Below, in pieces: positions 36,728 to 46,202 of a stretch of DNA of 64,000 nucleotides. The notes under the pieces are model-generated. The model searched no databases and was not told the origin of the DNA. It saw only the letters and a list, made by a program, of their open reading frames with translations. The stretch lies in the NCBI RefSeq assembly GCF_001618885.1, contig NZ_CP015114.1, positions 2,108,001-2,172,000 on the forward strand, written 5' to 3'. This DNA comes from Staphylococcus condimenti (lineage in GTDB: Bacteria; Bacillota; Bacilli; Staphylococcales; Staphylococcaceae). Numbering within the stretch: the first letter of the stretch is position 1; every line of letters begins with the position of its first letter. The translations under genes were made by a program, and so were the position numbers.

Positions 36728-36755
36728 TTGTAAGTCAGAAGAAATATCATAGAAT
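36728..36755 (+). promoter_or_regulatory. Candidate cidABC promoter
   Basis: TTGTAA (36728-36733), a 16-nt spacer, TAGAAT (36750-36755); the cidA start is 85 bp downstream. I could not identify a CidR box. Confidence 0.3.
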
Positions 36756-36839
36756 GATTTATTTACACTTTGATTCAAACACCAGAATCAATGAAGATAA
36801 GTTGTTCTTTACAATTAAATTAAAGGAAGGGTGTTGCTT

Positions 36840-37226
36840 ATGATCACTAGGGTGTTAAAAATTATATTTCAAGGTTTATTGATATATGGAATCACGCTAT
36901 TAGGCAACGCCATCCAACACTTGCTGCATATTCCTTTAGCAGGCAGCATCGTCGGCCTAGGACTTTTTTTCCTACTTCTTCAATTTAAAATAATTCCTGT
37001 CAAATGGGTCAAAGACGGTGCGAACTTCTTGTTAACTACAATGGTATTTTTCTTTATACCATCAGTTGTAGGTGTAATGGATATTGCAAGTGACATTCAT
37101 TTAAACTTCATCGTTTTCTTTGCTGTTATTATACTTGGTACAATCGCAGTTGCATTTACTTCTGGACTTATTGCAGAAAAAATGGCGCATAGACCGCACA
37201 TTAATAAGGGGCATCACACATCATGA
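36840..37226 (+). CDS. cidA: Holin-like protein CidA
   Basis: 128 residues, near the usual 131. Four membrane helices with the CidA/LrgA signatures LAGSIVGL (about 33-40), [23 protein letters not shown] (about 57-79) and a basic His/Lys tail. CidA oligomers behave like a phage holin, promoting murein hydrolase activity and cell lysis in biofilms, and affecting membrane metabolism. AAGGAAGG at 36823-36830 suits ATG 36840; the GTG and TTG just upstream are rejected. It overlaps cidB by ATGA. Confidence 0.93.
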   Translation: MITRVLKIIFQGLLIYGITLLGNAIQHLLHIPLAGSIVGLGLFFLLLQFKIIPVKWVKDGANFLLTTMVFFFIPSVVGVMDIASDIHLNFIVFFAVIILGTIAVAFTSGLIAEKMAHRPHINKGHHTS

Positions 37227-37909
37227 TTTGGATCAAAGGTATTTTAATGATTGTATTAACCATAGTCATGTACCTTGCCGCTAAGAAGATCCAACAAAAA
37301 TATAAGAATCCATTTCTTAATCCAGCCCTAATTGCTTCACTAGGAATTATTATCGTGTTAGTGTTGTTTCGTCAAGATTATAGTGGGTACATGACTGGTG
37401 GTAAGATAATTAACCAGTTGCTCAGCTGTACAGTAGTATGCTTAGCTTATCCGCTATATATTAATCGACATAAAATTGTCGAGAATTTTAATATCATTTT
37501 TTCAAGTGTGATTACAGGAGTAGTGCTTAACTTTATGTTAGTCTACTTTTCTTTGAAGCTATTAGGTTATTCAAAAGAAGATATTGTAACACTCTTGCCG
37601 CGTTCCATTACTGCAGCAGTCGGCATACAAGTGTCACACCAAATGGGCGGCGCTGATACGATTACTGTACTCTTTATTATTACTACCGGTTTAATTGGCA
37701 GTATATTGGGTGCATTATTGCTGAAAATTGGACATTTCGAGTCATCTATTGCAAAAGGAATGGCTTATGGAAATGCCTCACATGCATTCGGAACAGCGAA
37801 AGCACTTGAATTGGACATGGAATCGGGAGCTTTCAGTTCAATAGGAATGATATTAACTGCGGTAATTAGTTCAGTACTATTACCTGTTCTTATTCTCTTT
37901 TTCTATTAG
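37223..37909 (+). CDS. cidB: LrgB-family protein CidB
   Basis: 228 residues with about seven membrane helices. Family signatures [15 protein letters not shown] (about 32), [20 protein letters not shown] (about 118-137) and [14 protein letters not shown] (about 183) are clear. It acts with CidA at the membrane; recent work on the family links it to export of overflow metabolites. It is translationally coupled to cidA and followed after 110 bp by cidC. Confidence 0.93.
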   Translation: MIWIKGILMIVLTIVMYLAAKKIQQKYKNPFLNPALIASLGIIIVLVLFRQDYSGYMTGGKIINQLLSCTVVCLAYPLYINRHKIVENFNIIFSSVITGVVLNFMLVYFSLKLLGYSKEDIVTLLPRSITAAVGIQVSHQMGGADTITVLFIITTGLIGSILGALLLKIGHFESSIAKGMAYGNASHAFGTAKALELDMESGAFSSIGMILTAVISSVLLPVLILFFY

Positions 37910-37955
37910 GTTAGTTAAAGAATTATTTATTGTGTAGACAAAAGCATAACGACCT

Positions 37956-37980
37956 TTCAAACGCTAAAGGGTAGTTTGAA
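37956..37980. promoter_or_regulatory. Inverted repeat in the cidB-cidC gap
   Basis: TTCAAAC (37956-37962) and GTTTGAA (37974-37980) are perfect complements 11 nt apart, with no T tract behind. It could be an RNA stem or an operator for separate cidC control. Confidence 0.35.
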
Positions 37981-38020
37981 TACAGTTAGTTTTTATAAAT
38001 AGAAAGGGGCTATTTTTAAA

Positions 38021-39763
38021 ATGGCAAAAATCAAAGCAAATCAAGCGCTTGTAGAAGCATTACTACAATGGGATATTGATCATTTATACGGTATTCCAGG
38101 AGACTCTATCGATGCAGTAGTTGATAGTTTACGTACAGTAAGTGAACAAATTAAATTCTATCATGTTCGTCATGAAGAAGTTGGAAGCTTAGCAGCTGCA
38201 GCTTATACAAAATTAACTGGTAAAATTGGGGTATCACTTGCAATCGGTGGACCTGGTGCAATCCATTTATTAAATGGTATGTATGATGCAAAAATGGACG
38301 GTGTTCCTCAATTAGTTCTTGTAGGTCAATCAAACAGTAACTTACTAGGTACTAAAGCTTTCCAAGAAACTAACTTATTAAGCTTATGTGAAGATGTATC
38401 TGTATATAACAGACAAATTAACGAAAAAGATGACGATATTTTCGGTATCGTTAATGAAGCTATCAAAACAGCTTATGAGAAAAAAGGCGTTGCAACTTTA
38501 ATCTTGCCTAACAACTTGTTAACACGCAAAGTTAAAGATACAACTAATAAACCAGTAAACAAAAAACGCCCTACAATTCCAGCTCCAAACCCAGCAAAAA
38601 TTAAAAAAGCTGCTAAATTAATCAATAAAGCTAAAAAACCTGTATTATTAATGGGTACTGGTGCAAAACATGCTGGACCTGAAGTAGAAGCACTTATCAA
38701 TAAAGGTAAAATCCCTACAATTATTACGTTGCCAGCAAAAACAATCATCCCAGATGATCATCCGTATAATTTAGGTAATATCGGTAAAATCGGTACTAAA
38801 CCAGCATACCAAGCAATGCAAAATGCTGATTTACTAATTATGGTTGGTACTAACTATCCTTATGTTGACTATCTACCTAAGAAAAATATCAAAGCAATTC
38901 AAATTGACGTAGACCCTAAAGCAATTGGTCATCGTTTCAATGTAAATGCTGGTATTATCGGTGATGCTAAAATCGCTTTAACTGAATTAACTGACTTAGT
39001 TAAACCTGTTAAAGAACGTAAATTCTTAAACGAAGCATTAGATAACCTTAAAACTTGGAAAGAATGGATGCAAAAAGACCTTGATAATAATGCATTCCCA
39101 ATTCGTCCAGAACACTTAATGCAAGCAATCAACAGAGAAGCAGACAACGATGCTGTTTACTCTATCGATGTTGGTACTTCAACAGTTTGGTCAACACGTT
39201 ACCTTAATTTGAAACCAAGCAATGAATTTATCATTTCAAGTTGGTTAGGTACAATGGGTTGTGCTTTACCAGGTGCAATGGCATCTAATGTAGCATTCCC
39301 TAACCGCCAAGTAATCGGTATTGCTGGTGACGGTGCATTCCAAATGGTAATGCAAGACTTCGCAACTGCAGTTCAATATAATATGCCAATGGTAATCTTT
39401 GTAATGAATAACAAAGAATTAGCATTCATTAAATATGAACAACAAGCAGCTGGTGAATTAGAATATGCTATCGATTTCTCTGAAATGGATATGGCTAAAT
39501 TTGCTGAAGCTTGCGGCGGTGCTGGTTACACATTGACTGACCCATCTGATATCGACACAGTTGTAGAAGCTGCAATGAAAGAAAACAGACCAACACTTGT
39601 TGACGTTCATGTTGATGCTAATGCAGCGCCACTTCCAGGTAAAATTGTACCTGATGAAGCTATTAACTATGCTAAATGGGCTTACAGATCAATTACTGAA
39701 GATAAAAAATTAGACATTGATGCAATCCCACCATTATCAACAGCAGCAAAACGTTTCTTATAA
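38021..39763 (+). CDS. cidC: Pyruvate oxidase CidC (acetate-forming)
   Basis: 580 residues (S. aureus CidC is 579). A thiamine diphosphate/FAD enzyme that converts pyruvate to acetate and CO2 at the membrane, acidifying the medium under overflow metabolism. Visible: the cofactor-activating Glu in HEEVGSLAAAAYTKLTG (about 47-63) and the thiamine motif GDGAFQMVMQD...NN (about 438-465), and a typical C-terminus. AGAAAGGGG lies about 11 nt before ATG. The codon use is strongly biased toward A-ending preferred codons, which suggests high expression. Confidence 0.95.
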   Translation: MAKIKANQALVEALLQWDIDHLYGIPGDSIDAVVDSLRTVSEQIKFYHVRHEEVGSLAAAAYTKLTGKIGVSLAIGGPGAIHLLNGMYDAKMDGVPQLVLVGQSNSNLLGTKAFQETNLLSLCEDVSVYNRQINEKDDDIFGIVNEAIKTAYEKKGVATLILPNNLLTRKVKDTTNKPVNKKRPTIPAPNPAKIKKAAKLINKAKKPVLLMGTGAKHAGPEVEALINKGKIPTIITLPAKTIIPDDHPYNLGNIGKIGTKPAYQAMQNADLLIMVGTNYPYVDYLPKKNIKAIQIDVDPKAIGHRFNVNAGIIGDAKIALTELTDLVKPVKERKFLNEALDNLKTWKEWMQKDLDNNAFPIRPEHLMQAINREADNDAVYSIDVGTSTVWSTRYLNLKPSNEFIISSWLGTMGCALPGAMASNVAFPNRQVIGIAGDGAFQMVMQDFATAVQYNMPMVIFVMNNKELAFIKYEQQAAGELEYAIDFSEMDMAKFAEACGGAGYTLTDPSDIDTVVEAAMKENRPTLVDVHVDANAAPLPGKIVPDEAINYAKWAYRSITEDKKLDIDAIPPLSTAAKRFL

Positions 39764-39804
39764 TTTGAAACAATAAGCTGAATTATAATAATCCTATACC
39801 CAAG

Positions 39805-39855
39805 CGGAGCCGCTGGTTATGACAATCCCAATCATAGCCAGCGGCTCTATTTTTA
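39805..39855. terminator. Terminator between cidC and the amidohydrolase gene
   Basis: A 16-bp stem (39807-39822 with 39832-39847, one G-T pair) around AGCCGCTGG is followed by TATTTTTATT. Confidence 0.85.
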
Positions 39856-40602
39856 TTATCTTTTTTGATACCAATTTAATGCATTACGATAAAAAATATT
39901 TTCACAGGCTTGGTCATCAAATGTTTCTTGAATAAGTTGAATATCTTTTTTTGAAAAGGGTCTTGGTGAACGTGTAGAAGGTAGGTCTGTTCCAAACATC
40001 AAAGCTTCAGGATTAACGTTATGAATTTGTTTCATCGCATCAGCGACATCTAAATCACCGCGACCAAAACCGGTTGCTTTGACATGTATGCCATGATCAA
40101 CTAAATCTAGTAATGTAGGTAATCCTTCTTTAGATAAACCAAGGTGATCTATTGAAACCCGAGGTAAGCTTTTTAACGTATCTTTGATTTGTGTTAATGT
40201 TTTAGCATTTAGATAGATTTCAGTGTGCCAACCTGCTAATTCATAGATACGCTCAGAAAAATAGCGCAGGTTTTTTAAACTTTCTATCCCGCCGCGTTGA
40301 ATATTAAAACGTACTGCAGTAACTCTTTTTTGTTTAAGAGAAAGAATTTCTTGATTGCTTACGTCTATAGGGAGTTGAGTTACGCCATAAAAGTTCTTAC
40401 CTAATTTACTTAGGGCATGTATCAAATACTGTTGGTCAAAGCCTTGAAATGACCCAGATACAACGGTACCTCCAGCAAGATTTAAATTTTTAGTATCTTT
40501 TTTATAATCTTGAAATGAGTAATTAGGAGGGAGGTAACCCTCATTCTCTATAATATGGTATTTATAATCAATAATATGAAAGTGTGAATCGAATAGCTTC
40601 AT
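39856..40602 (-). CDS. Amidohydrolase-2-family metal-dependent hydrolase
   Basis: 248 residues. TIM-barrel amidohydrolase pattern: N-terminal metal motif FDSHFHIID, VRFNIQRGG, SIDHLGLS (His near 150) and FGTDLPSTR near the C-terminus (catalytic Asp). Members hydrolyse lactones or decarboxylate dicarbonyl acids. GGAGGA fits ATG 40602; an in-frame ATG at 40617 overlaps that site and is rejected. The substrate is unknown. It converges on cidC. Confidence 0.75.
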   Translation of the reverse strand: MKLFDSHFHIIDYKYHIIENEGYLPPNYSFQDYKKDTKNLNLAGGTVVSGSFQGFDQQYLIHALSKLGKNFYGVTQLPIDVSNQEILSLKQKRVTAVRFNIQRGGIESLKNLRYFSERIYELAGWHTEIYLNAKTLTQIKDTLKSLPRVSIDHLGLSKEGLPTLLDLVDHGIHVKATGFGRGDLDVADAMKQIHNVNPEALMFGTDLPSTRSPRPFSKKDIQLIQETFDDQACENIFYRNALNWYQKR

Positions 40603-40725
40603 TATCGTGTCCTCCAATTAAATTCACATATTAAACTAAGTGCATTGAATTTAATATTGTAATATTCTGAAAAATACCCTATAATCTACTTACTCATATT
40701 TATTTCGATAAAAAGAGGTGTTAGC

Positions 40726-41289
40726 ATGAAAATTTCTTGTATTCCTATAGATAATCATATAAAACTTGTTCAACCAGAATTAATTATGGCGGAACAATTA
40801 TTTCAAGTAATAGATGAAAATAGAACGTATTTATCTAAATACTTACCCTTTATTGATGATACTCATACAGTACAAGATGAAAGTGAATATATAAAATTAA
40901 TGTTAGCACAGCATGCTAGAGGGACGGCACGCTTGTTTTTCATCTATTCAGATGATGAATTGATTGGAACAATAGATTTACATGAAATTAATCAAACACA
41001 TAAAAAAGCAAGTATTGGTTATTGGTTAGCTCAAAATTATACTAATCAAGGTATCACGACACGTTGTGTTCAAACTCTATGCGACTTTGCCTTTAACACT
41101 TTAGATTTAAATAAGTTGTCGATAAAGGCAAATGTGAAAAACAAACCAAGTATCAAAGTTGCTGAGCGTTGCGGATTTACATATGTCGGAATTGATAAAG
41201 ATGATTTATATGAACGAGGACAATTTGAAGATTTTGTACGCTATGCTTTATTAAAAAGAGAATTTCAAACTAAAGCTAATAAAAACTAA
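40726..41289 (+). CDS. GNAT-family N-acetyltransferase (RimJ/RimL-like)
   Basis: 187 residues. The acetyl-CoA-binding core is visible as IGYWLAQNYTNQGITTRCVQTLCDFAF (about 105-131), then LNKLSIKANVKNKPSIKVAERCGFTYVG (about 136-163), typical of RimJ/RimL and ribosomal-protein or antibiotic acetyltransferases. AAAGAGGTG precedes ATG. It is followed after about 75 bp by a thioesterase gene on the same strand. The substrate cannot be predicted. Confidence 0.85.
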   Translation: MKISCIPIDNHIKLVQPELIMAEQLFQVIDENRTYLSKYLPFIDDTHTVQDESEYIKLMLAQHARGTARLFFIYSDDELIGTIDLHEINQTHKKASIGYWLAQNYTNQGITTRCVQTLCDFAFNTLDLNKLSIKANVKNKPSIKVAERCGFTYVGIDKDDLYERGQFEDFVRYALLKREFQTKANKN

Positions 41290-41366
41290 GATAATGCCTA
41301 TCAACCAACTTCTTGAATTTTGCTATAATAAGAAAAGTAGAGAGAAGAAAAGGAGTTGTCTTGAAA

Positions 41367-41762
41367 ATGACTGAACGTAAATTAGTGGCTGAAGCTGAGA
41401 TCGAAGTAAACGGTTATGACATTGATGCGATGGGCATTGTAAGTAATATTGTCTATGTACGCTGGTTGGAAGATTTAAGAACTATTTTTGTAAATAAGCA
41501 TACTACTGCATCAGAATTACTAAAACAAGATCTTTCGCCGATCCTTATGCATACTGAAATAGATTATAAAGTACCGATTACTATCCATGATCGTCCAATT
41601 GGAAAATGTTGGATTACAAAAATGAGCCGATTAAAATGGGCATTCGAATTTGAAATTGCTTCAGGAGATAAATTACATGCGACTGCAATGCAGTACGGCG
41701 GATTCTTTAATATAAAAGAACAGAAAATTGCACCCATTCCGGAAGTTTTTAGAAACATCTAA
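41367..41762 (+). CDS. Acyl-CoA thioesterase, hotdog fold (4HBT)
   Basis: 131 residues. The YbgC/4HBT catalytic region appears as NGYDIDAMGIVSNIVYVRWLEDLR (about 14-37), with the active-site Asp of the DxxGxV(S/H)N motif. Such enzymes cleave short-chain or aryl acyl-CoA. AGGAG at 41351-41355 lies 5 nt before TTG 41361 and 11 nt before ATG 41367; I give the ATG, but TTG (two codons longer) is possible. Cytosolic; the gene stands between a GNAT gene and azlCD. Confidence 0.8.
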   Translation: MTERKLVAEAEIEVNGYDIDAMGIVSNIVYVRWLEDLRTIFVNKHTTASELLKQDLSPILMHTEIDYKVPITIHDRPIGKCWITKMSRLKWAFEFEIASGDKLHATAMQYGGFFNIKEQKIAPIPEVFRNI

Positions 41763-41843
41763 GTAGTATACAGCAAATATAGGATCTTCGAAATTGAGTA
41801 TTCGAGGATCTTTTTTACATAGCAGAAGAGAGGCTTGATACGA

Positions 41844-42554
41844 ATGACACATACAAAACAAACACATTTAGAAGCATTAAAAGCCGCGTTTCCGCAAACG
41901 ATACCCATTTTTGCTGGATTTACCTTTATTGGCATGGCTTATGGTATTTATATGCATTCATTAGGTTTTCCGCCTATTTATGCCATGTTGATGAGTTTAT
42001 TGATTTTTGCAGGATCAATGGAGTTCGTAGCAGGAAGTTTGTTATTAGCACCTTTCAGTCCTTTCAGTGCGTTTATATTAACGCTAATGCTGAATTCGAG
42101 ACATTTATTTTATGGTATATCTATGTTAGACAAGTTTAAAGGCACAGGGGCAAAAAAACCTTATTTAATATTCGGTATGTGTGATGAAACATTTGTAATC
42201 AATAATTTAGCAAATATACCGAAAAATATAGACCGCGGTTTGTTCATGTTCTATGTAACAGTGTTGAATCAGTTTTATTGGTTTTTTGGTACAACCATCG
42301 GTAGTTTGTTTGGTGTCATGATTAAGTTTGATACGAAAGGTTTAGATTTTGTAATGGTTGCACTCTTTGTGGTCATATTTTTAGAATCGTGGTTGAAAGA
42401 AAAAAATCATATCAGCTCTCTTATCGGCTTAATTATTCCAATTATTTGTTTGGTTCTATTAGGCCCTAATCATTTCATATTACCTTCAATGGTGTTGATT
42501 GTAATTTTACTATCTCTATTAAGAGGTTACTTTGCTAGAAAGGGCGTGGCTTAA
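41844..42554 (+). CDS. azlC: AzlC-family branched-chain amino acid exporter, large subunit
   Basis: 236 residues with about seven to eight membrane helices. Family landmarks: [32 protein letters not shown] and [13 protein letters not shown]. AzlCD exports branched-chain amino acids or analogues such as 4-azaleucine. AGAGAGG at 41827-41833 suits ATG 41844 rather than the in-frame TTG at 41835. It is followed by azlD with one base between stop and start. Confidence 0.88.
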   Translation: MTHTKQTHLEALKAAFPQTIPIFAGFTFIGMAYGIYMHSLGFPPIYAMLMSLLIFAGSMEFVAGSLLLAPFSPFSAFILTLMLNSRHLFYGISMLDKFKGTGAKKPYLIFGMCDETFVINNLANIPKNIDRGLFMFYVTVLNQFYWFFGTTIGSLFGVMIKFDTKGLDFVMVALFVVIFLESWLKEKNHISSLIGLIIPIICLVLLGPNHFILPSMVLIVILLSLLRGYFARKGVA

Positions 42555-42555
42555 T

Positions 42556-42882
42556 ATGACACTTACCCAACAAATAATAACAATTGGCGTTATCGTATTA
42601 GGCACAATGTTAACACGCTTTTTACCTTTTTTAATATTTTCGAAAGATAAAGAAACCCCCAAATATATTCAATACTTAGGGGCAGTACTGCCAGCCGCTG
42701 TATTTGGTTTTCTAGTTGTTTATGCCTTACGTAATACTCAAGTTTTATCAGGCAGTCATGGCATTCCAGAGTTAATCGCAATAATTGTTTTAGTTATTCT
42801 GCATGTTATCAAGCGTAATATGCTGGTTTCAATTGCAGGCGGGACAATTGTATATATGCTTTTAGTCCAATTAGTCTTTTAA
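42556..42882 (+). CDS. azlD: AzlD-family branched-chain amino acid exporter, small subunit
   Basis: 108 residues with four membrane helices and the motifs [10 protein letters not shown] and [19 protein letters not shown] (about 45-63). It is the obligatory partner of AzlC. The ATG at 42556 follows the azlC TAA directly; GAAAGGGCG in the azlC end is the likely ribosome site. Closed by a strong terminator. Confidence 0.88.
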   Translation: MTLTQQIITIGVIVLGTMLTRFLPFLIFSKDKETPKYIQYLGAVLPAAVFGFLVVYALRNTQVLSGSHGIPELIAIIVLVILHVIKRNMLVSIAGGTIVYMLLVQLVF

Positions 42883-42926
42883 AAAATGGGATACCTCGCC
42901 TAACCAGCAGGTATCCCATTTTTTAT
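42881..42926. terminator. Terminator between azlD and the nickel transporter gene
   Basis: AAAATGGGATACCT pairs with AGGTATCCCATTTT (42883-42896 with 42909-42922) in both orientations. Confidence 0.9.
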
Positions 42927-43936
42927 TATGAACTTTTTTTATCAAAACGGTTCATTTTCCAGATTACAGTGGAACAGAACCAAGTTAGAATGAATACAGC
43001 TACAAGTATATAACCGATATAGTCAAATTTCATGGATTGGATAAGTTGCCAAAATGCACCTTGAAAATGAAATTTATCACCCATGATTTGTAACAGCTCT
43101 ATCATACCGATGATTAACGCGGCGATAACAGAAACGGCTGTGATTGTAATGTTATAGTAAATTTTGCGTACTGGTTTTAAAAACGCCCAATTGTAAGCTG
43201 ATTTCATTAATATTCCATCTAATGTATCCAATAAACTCATACCAGATGCAAAAAGAATAGGTAATGAAATAATACCGATAAAAGAAATTGCATGTTGAGA
43301 AGCACCTGAAGAGAGTGCAAGTAATGCAATTTCGCTAGCAGTATCAAAACCTAGTCCGAATAAAAAGCCGAGCGGCAATACATGCCAGCTTTTATTAATC
43401 AATTTAAAGTAAGGACCGATAAAGCGTGTAATAAATCCTCTTGAATCCAATAATTGGTCTAATTCTTGGTGGCTGACCTTCTGATTTTTTAGTTTTGAAA
43501 ATAGTTTGATCAGTGAAACTAAGATAATCAAATTCAAAATACCAATTAATAGAAGAAAGACGCCGGAGACGATTGTACCGATTGTTCCGCCAATTTCTTG
43601 GAAATGCGGTAACTGGTCTTTACCCCAATGTACTGAAACGCCAAGCAGAACTGCCATAATAAATACGACAGTGGAATGTCCGATTGAAAAATAAAATCCG
43701 ACGCCAACTGGATCTTTTCTTTGCTGTAATAATTTTCTAACTGTATTATCAATGGCTGCGATATGGTCTGCGTCAAACGCATGGCGTAAACCAAGTGTAT
43801 AAGCAAGTAAGCCCATGCCTAAAAGAATGTGGGCATCTTTAGCGGCAGTCCAAAGAAAAACAAAGCCGATGACATGAAGTGCGAAAACAATAGTTATGTA
43901 TGGAACCCAACTCCATTTTGAATATTGATTGTTCAA
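42926..43936 (-). CDS. nixA: NiCoT-family nickel/cobalt transporter (NixA type)
   Basis: 336 residues with eight predicted helices. The NiCoT signature RHAFDADHIAAIDNTVRKL (HX4DH, helix 2) is exact; further motifs GHSTVVFIMA and LGFDTASEIALL are present. It imports Ni2+ (or Co2+), in staphylococci mainly for urease. No urease gene is in this window. It starts at TTG 43936 with AAGAAGG six bases before. Transcribed divergently from the serine-less hydrolase gene. Confidence 0.92.
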   Translation of the reverse strand: MNNQYSKWSWVPYITIVFALHVIGFVFLWTAAKDAHILLGMGLLAYTLGLRHAFDADHIAAIDNTVRKLLQQRKDPVGVGFYFSIGHSTVVFIMAVLLGVSVHWGKDQLPHFQEIGGTIGTIVSGVFLLLIGILNLIILVSLIKLFSKLKNQKVSHQELDQLLDSRGFITRFIGPYFKLINKSWHVLPLGFLFGLGFDTASEIALLALSSGASQHAISFIGIISLPILFASGMSLLDTLDGILMKSAYNWAFLKPVRKIYYNITITAVSVIAALIIGMIELLQIMGDKFHFQGAFWQLIQSMKFDYIGYILVAVFILTWFCSTVIWKMNRFDKKSS

Positions 43937-44209
43937 GTTATACCTTCTTTCATGATTATAATGCGTGAGTCAGTTTGTTATGCTTGAAATTTAATAGTAT
44001 GTTGATTGTGAACATGCTTTTTAAACATGAAAGGTTAAACAACGAAAAATAACTTTTTGTAGATGACTTTATTATTTTAATCCTTCAAAGTATTTAATGT
44101 AAAATGATAGCAGTAAATTTTTATAACTTATCATGAAAGTGTGTGTATGTTCTGTTTAAGGTTGGGGTAAAGAAATCATAAATGGAAAATTGAGAGAGAG
44201 GTTGTTATT

Positions 44210-44974
44210 GTGTCTGACATAAATTATATTTCATCATTTGATAATACAAATTTATATGCAAAAATAAGTTTAGGAGAAAGTCCAGTTGCTAATTTAATTG
44301 TAGTACATGGCCTTTCTGAAGAGTTAGATGATTATGATGAGGTAACAGCTTTCTTTAATGAATATGATTTTAATGTGATACGTTATGATCAACGTAGCCA
44401 TGCAAATACATCTGGTATAAAAGAACTACATGAACGTATTGATATTTTAATAGAAGATTTAAAAGCAGTAGTAGATTATGTAAAAAAACAACTGACAGGC
44501 GAGGTGTTTATTTTGGGCCATGGTGTCGGTGGTTCTCTCGCGGCATTGTTTGGAATTAAATATCCTCAAGAAGTGTTGGGATTTGTTTCTTGCGGAGGAC
44601 TGTCACCGACAGGCCAGCCTTTATTAAGAGATGACGCTGGTGATGATACTGCAGAGGAAAATGACGAGCCGACAAATTTAGAAAAACAACGAATGATTCA
44701 AGATTTTCGTGAACGTCTACATGAGGTTAATATTGATTATAAACAATTTAAAGATCGTGTTTTAATCATGCACGGCGGAGATGATAAGATAGTCAGTTCA
44801 GATGATGCGATTCAGTTTTATAAAGAAGCGTACACAACTCATAAATCATTGCGTATTTATGATGGTTTGAATCACGAGCTTTTAAATGTGACTTCTTATC
44901 GCGGTATGTTACTATCGGATATTGTAAATTGGCTAGAATTTGAATTGTCTTGTATAGAACAAGATGAAAATTAA
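44210..44974 (+). CDS. Alpha/beta hydrolase (monoglyceride-lipase-like) lacking the nucleophile serine
   Basis: 254 residues. Fold and order match serine lysophospholipase/monoglyceride-lipase-like proteins: VVHGLSEELDDYDEV (about 31-45), YDQRSHANTSG, then the nucleophile elbow, then acidic HGGDDKIVSSDDA and His in YDGLNHELLNV. The elbow reads GHGVGG: residue 105, where Ser belongs, is Gly (GGT, 44522-44524). One change from AGT would produce this. It is therefore a pseudoenzyme candidate with Asp and His retained. It starts at GTG 44210 after GAGAGAGG. A LacI-type regulator follows 70 bp downstream. Confidence 0.75.
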   Translation: MSDINYISSFDNTNLYAKISLGESPVANLIVVHGLSEELDDYDEVTAFFNEYDFNVIRYDQRSHANTSGIKELHERIDILIEDLKAVVDYVKKQLTGEVFILGHGVGGSLAALFGIKYPQEVLGFVSCGGLSPTGQPLLRDDAGDDTAEENDEPTNLEKQRMIQDFRERLHEVNIDYKQFKDRVLIMHGGDDKIVSSDDAIQFYKEAYTTHKSLRIYDGLNHELLNVTSYRGMLLSDIVNWLEFELSCIEQDEN

Positions 44975-45044
44975 AAATTAAACAATTTAAGCGTGCGGGT
45001 AGTCTTAAAAAGTACGCTGATATAGATAAAGCGAGGAATTTTAA

Positions 45045-46061
45045 ATGAAAAAATCACAACCTACATTACATGATATTGCGAGAATTTCAGGGTTATCGAT
45101 TGCAACAGTTAACAAAATATTAGAAGACAAACGTCATGTAGCGAGTGATAGTGCGAGAGATAAAGTGGTTGAAGCATTAGAAATGCTTGGTTATGAACCA
45201 AGCAGATACATTCAATCTTTAAGAGGAGAACAAACGAAAACAATTGCTTTTATTATCCCTAGACATGATGCTTATTATGCTTCGATTATCGATGCGATTG
45301 AACATCAAAAAGGATCTGAGTCTATTCGGATTATCGCCATGGCATCTAATGAAAAAGCAGAGCGTCAAGATGAACTGATTGATTGGTTTGTTTCACAACA
45401 AGTAGATGGTATTATTGTATCTCCTGTTTCTGCACAAATGCTTATTGCACAGAGATGGCGTGATATTCCTATGTTGATTATTGATAATCATATTGAAGAT
45501 GAATCTTTACCATATATCGGGTTGAATCATGAAGATTCTGCTTATAAGGCTGCAGAACATTTATTGAAGCAGCAACATGAAGTTATCGGGTTGTTGCTAG
45601 GCAATCCTGAAATCAGTACTGCAGCAGATAGCAGAATGGGATATAAAGCTGCTTTAGAAGACTTCAATATAAATATGGATGAACGACTAATCACCTATCA
45701 ATATAGTGATTTGAGTATGAACGCAACGGAAAAATATGGAGTAGAAGCAATAGAGCAATTATTATATTCAAATAGAAGACCTTCTGCAATAATCGCTGCA
45801 AATCATGCTTTATTAACAGGAGTCCTGCATGGTCTGAACGATCATGGATTGAAAGTTCCAGATGATATTGCTGTTGTAACATTAGAAGAAAACAATTGGA
45901 ATACTGCAAACCAACCACAACTTACAGCAGTAGGTATTGCTACAAAAGACATCGGTGCTGCAATATTTAAGCAATTACAACGCTTTTTTAACGGAGAAGA
46001 TAAAGAAATTAAATCAAATTGGCTTTCATCTCAATTGATAATCCGAGATTCTAGTCAATGA
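45045..46061 (+). CDS. LacI/GalR-family transcriptional regulator
   Basis: 338 residues. N-terminal helix-turn-helix TLHDIARISGLSIATVNKILE (about 6-26), hinge helix region, and a periplasmic-binding-like sensor domain with VDGIIVSPVS and IAVVTLEENNWN. Its recognition helix has ATVNKIL in place of the common TVSRVL, so the operator may differ from the usual family palindrome. No sugar genes are adjacent; it lies 70 bp after the serine-less hydrolase gene and may be cotranscribed. The effector is unknown. Confidence 0.88.
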   Translation: MKKSQPTLHDIARISGLSIATVNKILEDKRHVASDSARDKVVEALEMLGYEPSRYIQSLRGEQTKTIAFIIPRHDAYYASIIDAIEHQKGSESIRIIAMASNEKAERQDELIDWFVSQQVDGIIVSPVSAQMLIAQRWRDIPMLIIDNHIEDESLPYIGLNHEDSAYKAAEHLLKQQHEVIGLLLGNPEISTAADSRMGYKAALEDFNINMDERLITYQYSDLSMNATEKYGVEAIEQLLYSNRRPSAIIAANHALLTGVLHGLNDHGLKVPDDIAVVTLEENNWNTANQPQLTAVGIATKDIGAAIFKQLQRFFNGEDKEIKSNWLSSQLIIRDSSQ

Positions 46062-46073
46062 ATATTAAAAATA

Positions 46074-46127
46074 ATAAAGAACCAAAACGTTTGATGAAAG
46101 GGAAGTTGAACGTTTTGGTTCTTTTAA
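46074..46127. terminator. Terminator after the LacI-type regulator gene
   Basis: AAGAACCAAAACGTT (46077-46091) pairs with AACGTTTTGGTTCTT (46109-46123). Confidence 0.85.
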
Positions 46128-46202
46128 TATTGGGCTTTTTTAATACATAGGTTTTTTGGGGGCTTGCAAATTCGTAAAATATTTTAATTTTTAAGATGCA
46201 GA

